The notes under the pieces were generated by a model, which was given only the letters and a program-made list of their open reading frames with translations, was not told the origin of the DNA and searched no databases. Source: DASSSQ01 sp963839285 (GTDB taxonomy: Bacteria; Actinomycetota; Thermoleophilia; Gaiellales; Gaiellaceae). From it: DNA of 64,000 nt. The stretch is from positions 88,710 through 152,709 of the forward strand of contig CAWIUN010000006.1 of assembly GCA_963839285.1 (NCBI GenBank), written 5' to 3'. A program made the position numbers and the translations under genes. This document shows positions 1-8,247 of this stretch, piece after piece (within the stretch, counting starts at the first letter, position 1; every line of letters begins with the position of its first letter).

Positions 1-350
1 TGCTCCCGCCCGGAGCGTCCGGGATGGAAGTCCGCCGCCTCCAGGACCGCCCCCACCCGGCGCGCCGGGCCCGGGTCGTGCCGGTAGCTGCGGCCGAACA
101 CGAGCGCGGTCCCCGCCGTCGGCCGCACGAGCCCGAGCAGCATCCGCAGCGTCGTCGTCTTGCCGGCGCCGTTCGGGCCGAGGAAGCCGGTGATGCTTCC
201 CGCCCGCAGCCCGAAGCTCAGGTCGTCGACCGCGAGCAGCGTCCCGAAGCGCTTGCTCAGGTGCTCGACCCGGACGACCTCGACCGGCTCGGACGCGCCG
301 AGCGGCGCCGCGCCGCGAGGTCGTTCCGTCCGGGCCGGAGACACGCTCAT
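1..350 (-). CDS. ABC transporter ATP-binding protein, N-terminal part (runs off the left edge)
   Basis: The first 116 codons of a nucleotide-binding subunit that would energise an ABC exporter at the inner face of the membrane. After a 25-residue leader the fold starts at VEHLSKRFG (beta strand 1, A-loop region). Walker A is GPNGAGKTT at about residues 52-60, followed by RMLLGLVRPTAG, as in ABC-2 drug/lipid exporter ATPases of the CcmA/DrrA type. Signature motif, Walker B and H-loop lie beyond the window. The ATG start has GAGG just upstream. The substrate cannot be told without the missing permease. Confidence 0.85.
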   Translation of the reverse strand, partial: MSVSPARTERPRGAAPLGASEPVEVVRVEHLSKRFGTLLAVDDLSFGLRAGSITGFLGPNGAGKTTTLRMLLGLVRPTAGTALVFGRSYRHDPGPARRVGAVLEAADFHPGRSGRE

Positions 351-670
351 CCCCGGTCCTCGCACCTGCTGCGACGCTCGACGGGCACCATCGATCACCC
401 TCTTCGGGAAGACACCTCGACGGTCGCCCGGGCGACCGGTCGAGGCATCGGGGGAAGTGCTGAGACCGTCCTCGGCGCGGGCGAGCGCCTGAGGGAGCCG
501 CCGTCGTTCTCAGGGTAGGAGACGGCCGCCGAACGGTCGCGTCCGCGTGTTCTCGAGCCGGCCGGTCCCGTCGGCCTCCTCGCCGCAGCGCCGCGGCCGC
601 CGTCCCACCGGTCAAACCGAGCCGCGCCCGCGGCCGTACCCCGGAAGATCACCAACCCCAGGAGGGAACC
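351..670. other. Divergent intergenic region of 320 bp
   Basis: The gap between the ABC ATPase (reading left) and the secreted-protein gene at 671 (reading right), so it should carry two promoters. Reading frames here have no recognisable protein. It holds a perfect 18-bp palindrome at 421-438, listed separately. A strong Shine-Dalgarno sequence (CAGGAGGGAA) ends 4 nt before the ATG at 671. I could not pick a confident -10/-35 pair. Confidence 0.5.
421..438. promoter_or_regulatory. Perfect 18-bp palindrome, candidate operator
   Basis: CGGTCGCCCGGGCGACCG is a complete inverted repeat with no spacer. It lies about 70 bp upstream of the ABC ATPase start and 230 bp upstream of the secreted-protein gene. 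No T-tract follows, so it does not look like a terminator. A dimeric repressor site, as often found beside ABC drug-exporter genes, is an inference. Confidence 0.35.
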
Positions 671-1174
671 ATGAAGCGATCGTCCCAGGCCGGCCTCGGC
701 GCACTCGCGCTCCTCGCCGCCGTCGCACTCGCCGTCCCCGCGCTCTCGAGCGGCGGCGCCGACGGGCGCAAGGTGCTGAGCGCCGCCGTGCTCGCGCCGG
801 TCGTCGGGCCCTACGTCGGCTCGGCGAACCCGATCCGCGGCGTCAACGGCGGCGGGCTGCCGTGGCAGCTCGCGTCCGGCAACGTCGACCTCCGCGCGGA
901 CGGCCGCCTGCACGTCGAGGTGGAGGGCCTCGTCTTCGCCGCCGGCCCGAACCAGGGCACGAACACCGTCCCCTCGTTCAAGGCGATCGTCAGCTGCCAG
1001 ACGATCGACGCCGGAGCCGCGGCCGTCTCGAACATCTCGACGGCGCTCTTCCCCGCCTCGACGGCGGGCGACGCGGAGATCGACGCGACGGTCTCGCTGC
1101 CCTCGCCGTGCTACGCGCCGATCGTCTTCGTGACCTCGCCGGGCGGCGCCTGGTTCGCCGCGACGGGCGTCTGA
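671..1174 (+). CDS. Secreted protein of unknown function
   Basis: A 167-residue protein with a clear Sec signal peptide: MKRSS, then an alanine/leucine-rich core to about residue 25 and a likely cleavage near ALSSGG. The mature part has a beta-rich look (VDLRADGRLHVEVEGLVF), two cysteines that could pair (SCQT and SPCYA), and ends FAATGV. I do not recognise the family. Strong ribosome-binding site (AGGAGGG). It converges on the FAD oxidoreductase, with stops only a couple of bases apart. Probably extracytoplasmic; role unknown. Confidence 0.8.
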   Translation: MKRSSQAGLGALALLAAVALAVPALSSGGADGRKVLSAAVLAPVVGPYVGSANPIRGVNGGGLPWQLASGNVDLRADGRLHVEVEGLVFAAGPNQGTNTVPSFKAIVSCQTIDAGAAAVSNISTALFPASTAGDAEIDATVSLPSPCYAPIVFVTSPGGAWFAATGV

Positions 1175-1175
1175 G

Positions 1176-2751
1176 CTACCCGGGGCGCCGGCGCGCGTCA
1201 GAGCACGACCCGCGCCGGCGCCCTCCTCCCCGCAACCCCGATCGCCGGTTCAGCAGCGCGGGCGCGTCGAGCGCGACGTCGAGGCCGTCGCCCTCGCTCC
1301 TTCCTCCTCGCCGGCCGACGGCGGTCACCGCCGTGGTTGTCACGGTGTCGCCGGTCATCCGACCCTCCTCAGCGCCCGCCGGCGCGGGCGCGATGTTCTG
1401 GTTGTGGTGGAAGACGTTGTCGGGGTCGTAGCGCCGCTTGATCTCGGCGAGCCGGTTCCCGTTGGCGCCGTAGGCCGCCTGGAGCGCCGTCGCGTCCTCG
1501 TCGTCGTCGTAGTAGTTGAGCCAGCGCCCGTCGGCGCGGTAGGGGCCGAGCGCGTCGAAGGTCTCGCGCGTCCAGCGGATGTTCTCCTCCGTCGTCGCCG
1601 GGTCGAACCACTGCGTCGGGATGACGACGTTGTAGCCGGGCCGGCGGTGCGGGACGGCGGTCGCAGCCGCGTCGACGCGCGTGACGGCGCCGTGGAAGTG
1701 CTCGATCAGGATCTGCCCCAGCGGCGCCCGGCACTCGCGGAACCGCTCGACGAGCGTGTCGATCAGCTCGTCGTCGAGCCCGCGGATGAAGCTCGACTTC
1801 CAGTAGTTGAGCGCGCCCTCGGGAGCGGTCTCGTCGAGCATCCTGCCCAGCACCGGGTACGGCATCGGGCCGACCTCGACCAGCACCGGCGTGCCCCACT
1901 CCTTCAGCGGCTGGAGGTCACGCTCCGCAGCCGCCTGCTCGCCCGCATGGCAGGGGACGAGCGCGCCGAGCGGCATCGCCGGAGCCGTCCGGTGCATGCA
2001 CGAGCGCGGCGAAGACGGTGAGCTCGTCGGGCGCGTCGGCGGTGAACCGGCGGTAGAAGCGCAGCAGCTCCGGCGCCGCCTCGAGCGGGTGCGCGATCAG
2101 ACCACCCACGACCTGCGCATGCGGGTGGAGCCGGAAGACGAACGACGTGACGACGCCGAAGTTGCCGCCGCCGCCCCGGAGCGCCCAGTAGAGATCCTGG
2201 TGCTCGTCCTCGCCCGCCCGCACGACCTCCCCGCTCGCCAGCACGACCTCCGCCTCGACCAGGTTGTCGACGGCGAGCCCGTGCAGCCCCATCAACCAGC
2301 CGAGCCCGCCGCCGAGCGTGTAGCCGCCGACGCCGGTCGTGGAGATCAGGCCGCCCGTGACCGCGAGCCCGTGCAGGCCCGCCTCCCGGTTGACGTCCCG
2401 CCAGCGCGCGCCACCCTGCACGCGGGCGAGCCGCGCCTCCGGATCGACGTCGACCGCGTGCATCGGCCCGAGGTCGATCACGAGGCCGCCGTCGCAGACA
2501 GCCCGCCCAGCCGGGCTGTGACCGCCGCCGCGCACCGCCAGCTCGAGCCCCTCGTCGACCGCGAACCGCACCGCGGCGACGACGTCCGCCGTCCCGCGAC
2601 ATTCCGCGATCGCGAGCGGATGCTTGTCGATCAACCCGTTGAAGCAGCGCCGCAGCTGCTCGTAGGCGTCGTCCTCCGGCCCGGTCAGGACACCGTCGAA
2701 CCGCTCCGCGAGCTGCTGCCGCCGCTCGGGTGCCAGTGTCGCGCTCGTCAT
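1176..2751 (-). CDS. FAD-linked oxidoreductase, berberine-bridge/PCMH type (one frame break)
   Basis: Flavin-dependent oxidase or dehydrogenase of about 524 residues. The N-terminal PCMH domain shows RGGGHSPAGR, whose His is the usual 8-alpha FAD attachment residue in this family, then GLVIDLGPM and GVGGYTLGGGLGWL. The C-terminal berberine-bridge segment ends RRYDPDNVFHHNQNIAP near 1390. The frame shifts by one extra base near 2005, between LVHAPDGSG and PLGALVPCHAG. The last 70 or so codons, down to 1176, are low complexity and may be read-through past a lost stop. ATG at 2751 is chosen because GGAGGGAGG lies just upstream. Substrate unknown. Confidence 0.8.
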
Positions 2752-3021
2752 CCTCCGCCTCCCTCCAGTCGTCGCTGCGGGGAGGTGGACGCGCACAGCA
2801 CCGCCGAGCTGCTGCTCGTGCAGCTGCTCCGAGGTCACCGGGGGACACCACCCCGCCGGGAACGACGCCGCACCCGCCGTCGCCGTGCAAGGAGGCAGCG
2901 GCGACTACAGCATCGTGTTCCGAACTATCTCGCGGAGTATGGCAAAGTCGCCCCGGCTCTGGCAAGTGCGATCGCAGCCGGTGCGACCGGGCCGCGCTTC
3001 CGCGCAGTCTGCGGGGCGAGG
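2752..3021. other. Non-coding gap upstream of the FAD oxidoreductase
   Basis: 270 bp with no convincing gene. It contains the only AT-richer pocket of this neighbourhood (about 2915-2950, around AACTATCTCGCGGAGTATGG), a plausible promoter region for the leftward oxidoreductase. On the minus strand a TTGCCA hexamer is visible there, but I see no well-spaced -10 box. Confidence 0.4.
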
Positions 3022-3222
3022 CTATGCGGCCGGCCGGACCGTGCGGGAGAGACTGTGGACGGGTACGCGTCGCAGCGGCCGGTCGAGCCTCAGCCAGTGC
3101 AGCCCCGCCGCCTCGGCCTCGCAGAGGGGACAGACGAGGTGCTCGCGCGAGCGGTCGCCGCGATAGACGCGGTAGAGCTCGCCGGGCAGCAGCGTCCGGA
3201 GGCAGAGCGCACAGGTGAGCAT
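3022..3222 (-). CDS. Small zinc-ribbon-like protein
   Basis: A 66-residue ORF beginning MLTCALCLRTLLPGE and carrying a second CPLC about 26 residues later. Two CxxC knuckles at this spacing are the hallmark of a one-zinc ribbon. The C-terminal half is basic (RLDRPLRRVP), so nucleic-acid or protein binding is possible. It lies 90 bp downstream of mmsA on the same strand and could share its transcript. Function unknown. The alternative is a chance ORF, but the paired cysteines argue against that. Confidence 0.55.
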   Translation of the reverse strand: MLTCALCLRTLLPGELYRVYRGDRSREHLVCPLCEAEAAGLHWLRLDRPLRRVPVHSLSRTVRPAA

Positions 3223-3312
3223 CGGTCCAGCGTACGTCCGGCGGCGGACGGGAAGGCGGCGCGCGGACGGCCGCCGCCCGGCGAGCGCCGGACGACGGCC
3301 GCCGAGTCGGCG

Positions 3313-4845
3313 CTAGCGCGTCTGCGGGAAGCCGAGGTCGACCTTCGAGGTGGCCGGGTCCGGCCAGCGCGAGGTGACGACCTTGCCGCGCGTGTAGAAG
3401 CTGATCCCCTCGGGGCCGTAGATGTGCGTGTCGCCGAAGAGCGACGCCTTCCAGCCGCCGAAGGAGTAGTAGGCGACGGGCACCGGGATCGGCACGTTGA
3501 TGCCGACCATGCCCGCCTGGACGTCGAACTGGAACTCGCGGGCGACGCCGCCGTCGCGGGTGAAGATCGCCGTCCCGTTGCCGTACGGGTTCGCGTTCAC
3601 GAGCTCGACCGCCTCGTCGTAGCTGGAGACGCGCGTGACGCCGAGCACCGGCCCGAAGATCTCGTCGCGGTAGGCGGTGTTCTCGGGGCCGACGTTGTCG
3701 AGCAGCGAGACGCCGAGCCAGAAGCCGTCGCCCTCGGGCGCGGTCTCCCGGCCGTCGACGACGAGGGTCGCGCCCTCCTCGGCGCCCTTCTCGATATAGG
3801 AGGCGACCTTGTCGCGATGCTCGCGGGTGACGAGCGGGCCCATCTCCGAGTCGGGGCTCATGCCGTCGCCGACCTTCACCTTCGGGATCCGCTGCTTGAT
3901 CGCCTCGATCAGCGGGTCGGCGGCGTCGCCGACCGCGACGACCTGCGAGATCGCCATGCAGCGCTCGCCCGCCGAGCCGTAGGCCGCGGAGACGGCCGCG
4001 TCGGCGGCCATGTCGATGTCGGCGTCCGGGAGGACGATCATGTGGTTCTTCGCCCCGCCGAGCGCCTGGCAGCGCTTGCCGTGCCTGGTCGCGGTCTCGT
4101 AGACGTACTGCGCGATCGGCGTCGAGCCGACGAACGAGACGGCCGCGACGTCGCGGTGCTCGAGCAGCGCGTCGACGGCGACCTTGTCGCCGTGGACGAC
4201 GTTGAAGACGCCCTCGGGGACGCCCGCCTCGGCGAGCAGCTCGGCCACGAAGACCGACGCGGACGGGTCCTTCTCGGACGGCTTCAGCACGAAGGTGTTC
4301 CCGCAGGCGAGCGCCGGCGCCCACATCCACATGGGCACCATCGCGGGGAAGTTGAACGGCGTGATCCCGCCGACGACGCCGAGCGGCTGCCGGATCGAGT
4401 AGACGTCGATCCCGGTCGAGGCCTGCTCGGAGAAGCCGCCCTTGAGGAGCTCGGGCATCCCGCAGCAGTACTCGATCACCTCGAGCCCGCGCGCGACCTC
4501 GCCCATCGCGTCGGAGAGCACCTTGCCGTGCTCGGCGGTCAGGAACCTGGCGATCTGCTCGCGGTTGTCGTGCACGAGCTGGCGGATCCGGAAGAAGAGC
4601 TCGGTGCGGCGCGAGAGCGACAGCGCGCGCCAGGCGGGGAACGCCTGCTTGGCGGCCTGGACGGCCGCGTCGACCTCCTCGACCGAGGCGAAGCCGACCT
4701 CGCCGGTCTGCCGGCCCGTCGCCGGGTTGTAGACGGCGCCGCTGCGGCCGGAAGCTCCCTCGACGGCGCGGCCGCCGATCCAGTGGGTGATCCTCGTGAT
4801 CTCGCCGCCGCCGCCGCTGCCGGCGCGCTCCTCTGCGACCTGTGC
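3313..4845 (-). CDS. mmsA: CoA-acylating methylmalonate/malonate-semialdehyde dehydrogenase
   Basis: Aldehyde dehydrogenase of 510 residues that would convert methylmalonate or malonate semialdehyde with NAD+ and CoA to propionyl-CoA or acetyl-CoA. Seen: TPFNFPAMVPMWMW, the Rossmann motif SFVGSTPIAQYVYE, catalytic cysteine in GSAGERCMAIS, and the family-diagnostic INVPIPVPVAYYSFGG followed by KASLFGD. ATG 4845 has AAGGAG nine bases upstream. Divergent from the class III aminotransferase at 5039, so the pair may degrade beta-alanine or a related beta-amino acid (inference). Intact. Confidence 0.93.
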   Translation of the reverse strand, partial: AQVAEERAGSGGGGEITRITHWIGGRAVEGASGRSGAVYNPATGRQTGEVGFASVEEVDAAVQAAKQAFPAWRALSLSRRTELFFRIRQLVHDNREQIARFLTAEHGKVLSDAMGEVARGLEVIEYCCGMPELLKGGFSEQASTGIDVYSIRQPLGVVGGITPFNFPAMVPMWMWAPALACGNTFVLKPSEKDPSASVFVAELLAEAGVPEGVFNVVHGDKVAVDALLEHRDVAAVSFVGSTPIAQYVYETATRHGKRCQALGGAKNHMIVLPDADIDMAADAAVSAAYGSAGERCMAISQVVAVGDAADPLIEAIKQRIPKVKVGDGMSPDSEMGPLVTREHRDKVASYIEKGAEEGATLVVDGRETAPEGDGFWLGVSLLDNVGPENTAYRDEIFGPVLGVTRVSSYDEAVELVNANPYGNGTAIFTRDGGVAREFQFDVQAGMVGINVPIPVPVAYYSFGGWKASLFGDTHIYGPEGISFYTRGKVVTSRWPDPATSKVDLGFPQTR

Positions 4846-5038
4846 CATGCCGAAAGCTCCTTCTCCCGGGGTCCCGACTGAGCGTAGCGCGCCCGCGCGG
4901 CGAGCGCGGTCGCCGCCGCCGCGGTCCGGCGCGAGAAGCGGGCGAGCGATCGGCGTGGCCACCCCGATTCCCGATCCTGGCGGACGAAGTGGAGCGGTAG
5001 GATCGGGCGAGGACGCAACGAGGGGAGGCCCGATCACC

Positions 5039-6392
5039 GTGACGACGCTCGAGGAACAGCAGGCGGCCGCGCAGCGCGTGCGCGAGCTGGACAAGGAGTA
5101 CGTGCTCCACAGCTGGTCGGTGCAGAGCGCGATCAGCCCGATGGCGATCTCGCACGCCGAGGGGCGCCACTTCTGGGACCTCGACGGCAACCGCTACCTC
5201 GACCTCGCGTCGCAGCTCGTCAACGTCAACATCGGCCACTCGCACCCGAAGGTCGTCCAGGCGATCAAGGACCAGGCGGAGAAGCTGGCGACGATCGGGC
5301 CGCCGATGGCGACAGAGCCGCGCTCCGAGCTCGGCCGCCTGCTCGCGGAGGTGACGCCGGGCGACCTGAAGATGTCGTTCTTCACGAACGGCGGCGCCGA
5401 GGCGAACGAGAACGCGATCAAGCTCGCGCGCTGGTACACGGGCCGGCACAAGGTGATCGCGCGCTACCGCTCCTACCACGGCGCGACGGCCGGCGCGATC
5501 ACGCTGACGGGCGACCCGCGCCGCTGGCCGGCCGAGCCCGGGATCCCGGGCGTCGTCCGCATGTTCGACCCCTACACCTACCGCTGCCCGGCCGGGCACC
5601 CCGACCCGTGCCCCGTCTGCAGCGGCGGCCCGCACCTGGAGGAGATCCTCCAGTACGAGGGCCCCGAGACGGTCGCCGCGGTCATCCTCGAGACGGTCAC
5701 CGGCACGAACGGGATCATCGTCCCGCCCGACGGCTACCTGCAGTCGATCCGCGAGGTCTGCGACGCGCACGGGATCCTGCTGATCTGCGACGAGGTGATG
5801 GCCGGCTTCGGGCGCACCGGGCGCGTGGTTCGCCTGCGAGCACTGGGACGTCGTCCCGGACATCCTCACGGTCGCGAAGGGGATCAACTCCGGCTACGTG
5901 CCGCTCGGCGCGATGGTCGTCTCGGAGCCGATCGCGAACTGGGTCAAGGAGCGCTACTTCGCCGGCGGGCTCACCTACAGCGGCCATCCGCTCGCGTGCG
6001 CCTCCGCCGTCGCCTCGATCGAGGCGTTCAAGGAGGAGGGGATCGTCGAGAACGCGGCGGCGATGGGCGAGCTCTTCCGCACCGAGCTCGGGAGGCTGGC
6101 GGAGAAGCACCCGTCGGTCGGCGAGGTGCGCGGGCTCGGCTGCTTCTGGGGGCTCGAGCTCGTCGCGAGCCGCGAGACGCGCGAGCCGCTCGTGCCCTTC
6201 AACGCGACCGGCGAGGCGGCGAAGCCGATGGGCGCGTTCTCGAAGCGGCTGCTCGAGCAGGGCGTCTACTGCATGACGCACTGGAACGTCGCGATGGTCG
6301 TGCCGCCGCTGACGATCACGCGCGAGGAGCTCGAGGAGGCGATCGCGGCGCTCGACGAGGGCCTCTCGGTTGCCGACGAGTTCTGCAGCTAG
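5039..6392 (+). CDS. Class III (omega) aminotransferase, PLP-dependent (one frame break)
   Basis: About 450 residues after correction. Moves an amino group from an omega- or beta-amino acid to pyruvate or another oxo acid. Seen: FFTNGGAEANENAIKLAR (PLP phosphate pocket), SYHGATAGAIT, ICDEVMAGFGRTG (PLP ring Asp), and after the break the Schiff-base lysine in ILTVAKGINSGYVPLGAM. One extra base near 5825 separates GRTG from WFACEHWDVVPD. The insert CPAGHPDPCPVCSGG resembles taurine/beta-alanine:pyruvate enzymes. GTG 5039 has AGGGGAGG upstream. Its pairing with mmsA suggests malonate semialdehyde as product (inference). Confidence 0.85.
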
Positions 6393-7128
6393 CGCGGAGG
6401 CGCTCGCCGAGGACCTGTACGCGTACCTGCCCGCGCCGCACGGCGTCGTCGCCGCGGCGCGGGCGGACGCCGTGCTCTGGGCCTCCGAGTGGCCCGATCC
6501 GACCTTCTCGCACGCGGTCCGGCTGCGCGACCCGCGCGTCGAGGAGGTGCGGGCGTGGTTCGCCGAGCAGGGGCGCGAGGACTTCACCTGGTGGCTCGGG
6601 CCCTCGACGAGGCCCGCCGGTCTCGGCGACCGGCTTCGCGCCGAGGGGGCCGAGCCGCACCTCTCGCTCGCGGCGATGCTGCTCGCGTCGGAGCCGCCTG
6701 CGGTCGCCGGCGTCGAGGTGCGGCCGGTCGAGACGTTCGAGGACTACCTCCTCGCCGAGGAGCTGACCTTCGAGGCCTGGGAGACGCCGGCCGGGGAGCG
6801 CGAGCAGCGCCGCGCCTCGGCGCGCGAGCGCTGGCAGGCGCGCGACGGCGGCCAGCACTCGTTCCTCGCCTACCTCGACGGCCGTCCCGCGGCGCGCGGC
6901 GGCGCGATCTTCACGCCGGCGGGAGCGGCGCTGACCGGCGGCGCGACGGCTCCCTGGGCGCGCGGCCGCGGCGCCTACCGCGCGCTCGTGCGGGCGCGCT
7001 GGGAGGCGGCGGCAGCGCGCGGGTCGGCCGCTCTCGCAGTCCACGCGATGCCGAGCTCCCGTCCGATCCTGGCGCGGCTCGGCTTCCGCACGGTCGGGAC
7101 GATCGAGCTGCTGCGGGACCGGGCGTGA
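6370..7128 (+). CDS. GNAT-family N-acetyltransferase
   Basis: 252 residues, cytosolic. The acetyl-CoA-binding region near the C-terminus reads GGATAPWARGRGAYRALV, a Q/RxxGxG/A-type pyrophosphate loop, and the fold closes with PILARLGFRTVGTIELL, typical of GNAT strand 7. Translation starts at TTG 6370, inside the end of the aminotransferase gene (23-nt overlap), so the two are probably co-translated. The acceptor is unknown. The next gene is a close paralogue. Confidence 0.8.
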   Translation: MPTSSAASAEALAEDLYAYLPAPHGVVAAARADAVLWASEWPDPTFSHAVRLRDPRVEEVRAWFAEQGREDFTWWLGPSTRPAGLGDRLRAEGAEPHLSLAAMLLASEPPAVAGVEVRPVETFEDYLLAEELTFEAWETPAGEREQRRASARERWQARDGGQHSFLAYLDGRPAARGGAIFTPAGAALTGGATAPWARGRGAYRALVRARWEAAAARGSAALAVHAMPSSRPILARLGFRTVGTIELLRDRA

Positions 7129-7905
7129 TCCCGCCGGGTCTCGCGCAGCTGGCGGCGAGCCCCGACTCGTGCACGGTGCTGCCGCCGGGCTTCGAGCGGG
7201 TGCTGACCGAGCCGCTACGCGCTCCTGCTCGGGCCGACGCCGCACTTCACCTCGGTGCAGCGCCTGCGGCTCGCGCCCGGGGAGGTCGAGGACGCGGTCG
7301 AGGAAGTTCGGGGCCACGTCCGGGCGCACGGGCACCACACGCCGGTCTGGTGGCTCGACGGCGACGCGACCCCGCCGGACCTGCACGCGCGCCTGCTCGA
7401 GCTCGGCTTCGTCGAGCCGGCAGCGGCATCCGCGGCTCGTCGCGCTGGCCCTGGCCGAGCCGCCGCAGCCCGGGCCGGAGGGGGTCGTCGCGCGGCCGGT
7501 CGAGACGCTCGAGGAGTTCGCGACCGCCCGTGAGCTCGCGGTGGGACGGGTTCGGCACGCCCGAGGAGCGGCGCGAGGTCGAGCGGGGGCAGCTGGCGGA
7601 GCGCTTCGCCTCGGAGCCTCCGGTCGCGGTCACCTTCCTCGCGTTCGCCGAGGGGCGTCCGGCGGGGTCGGCGACCGGCGTCTTCGCGCCGGCCGGCTGC
7701 CTGCTCGTCGGCGGCGCGACGGCGTCCTGGGCGCGGGGCCGCGGCGCCTACCGCGCGCTCGTGCGGGCACGCTGGGACGAGGCCGTCCGGCGCGGCACCC
7801 CGGGTCTCGCTGTCGCCGCCGCCCCGACCTCGGAGCCGATCCTGCGCCGCCTCGGCTTCGAGGAGGTGACGGACGCTGCGCCGGCTCGAGGACCCCGTCG
7901 CCTGA
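7125..7905 (+). CDS. GNAT-family N-acetyltransferase, tandem paralogue (four frame breaks)
   Basis: About 258 residues if four extra bases (near 7210, 7420, 7540 and 7880) are removed. It shares with the preceding gene the stretch WARGRGAYRALVRARW and the ending RRLGFEEVTD, so it arose by tandem duplication. Segments in order: GLAQLAASPDSCTVLPPGFE, GPTPHFTSVQRLRLAPGEVE, TPVWWLDGDATPPDLHARLL, ARPVETLEEFATAREL, WDGFGTPEERREVE. GTG 7125 overlaps the upstream stop (GTGA). With four breaks it may be a real pseudogene rather than an artefact; I cannot tell which. Confidence 0.65.
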
Positions 7906-8030
7906 GCCGGCGGACGCAGGTCCGGCGGCGGGCGAAGCCGCGAGACCGGCGGCAGGCCGGCCGCGGAGCGACCGGCCGCGCGCCGCGCGAGCCGGCAGGC
8001 GGCCGCGGCAGACCGACCGGCTGCGCCGCG

Positions 8031-8114
8031 AGATCGGCACGAAATCGGCACGGACAGGTCACACATATCGCGATAGCGTTCGCAGTGGGATCCGGTCCCC
8101 ACCCTGGGTGGGGG
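8031..8114 (+). repeat. Dispersed convergent-intergenic element, copy 1
   Basis: Two direct ATCGGCAC octamers (8033-8040, 8044-8051), GTCACA seven bases after the second, about 34 bp of unconserved sequence, then the hairpin CCCCACCC-T-GGGTGGGG (8097-8113). It lies between the GNAT paralogue and the convergent GGDEF/HD-GYP gene, in the 342-bp gap 7906-8247, which otherwise holds only GC-rich sequence. Same architecture as the copies at 8136 and 21181. Confidence 0.7.
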
Positions 8115-8135
8115 AAGGCCCGCCGCCGCAGACAC

Positions 8136-8216
8136 GAGATCGGCACGCAATCGGCGCAGCTGCGTCACAAACGTCGCGGCACCATTCCGGGGCGAGGTCC
8201 CCACCCCGGGCGGGAA
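8136..8216 (+). repeat. Dispersed convergent-intergenic element, copy 2
   Basis: Tandem to copy 1 and in the same orientation: ATCGGCAC (8139-8146), ATCGGCGC (8150-8157), GTCACA again seven bases after the second octamer, then CCCCACCC-C-GGGCGGGA (8199-8215), where the hairpin arms have begun to diverge. Lies 32 bp before the stop codon of the convergent GGDEF/HD-GYP gene. Confidence 0.65.
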
Positions 8217-8247
8217 CCGGACCGAGGCGCGCGGCGACGGGCGGCCT

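Noticed and set aside
1807..4881. A 1024-codon open frame on the plus strand over the oxidoreductase and mmsA
   Set aside because: Antisense shadow of genes with clear motifs on the minus strand. Low-complexity text.
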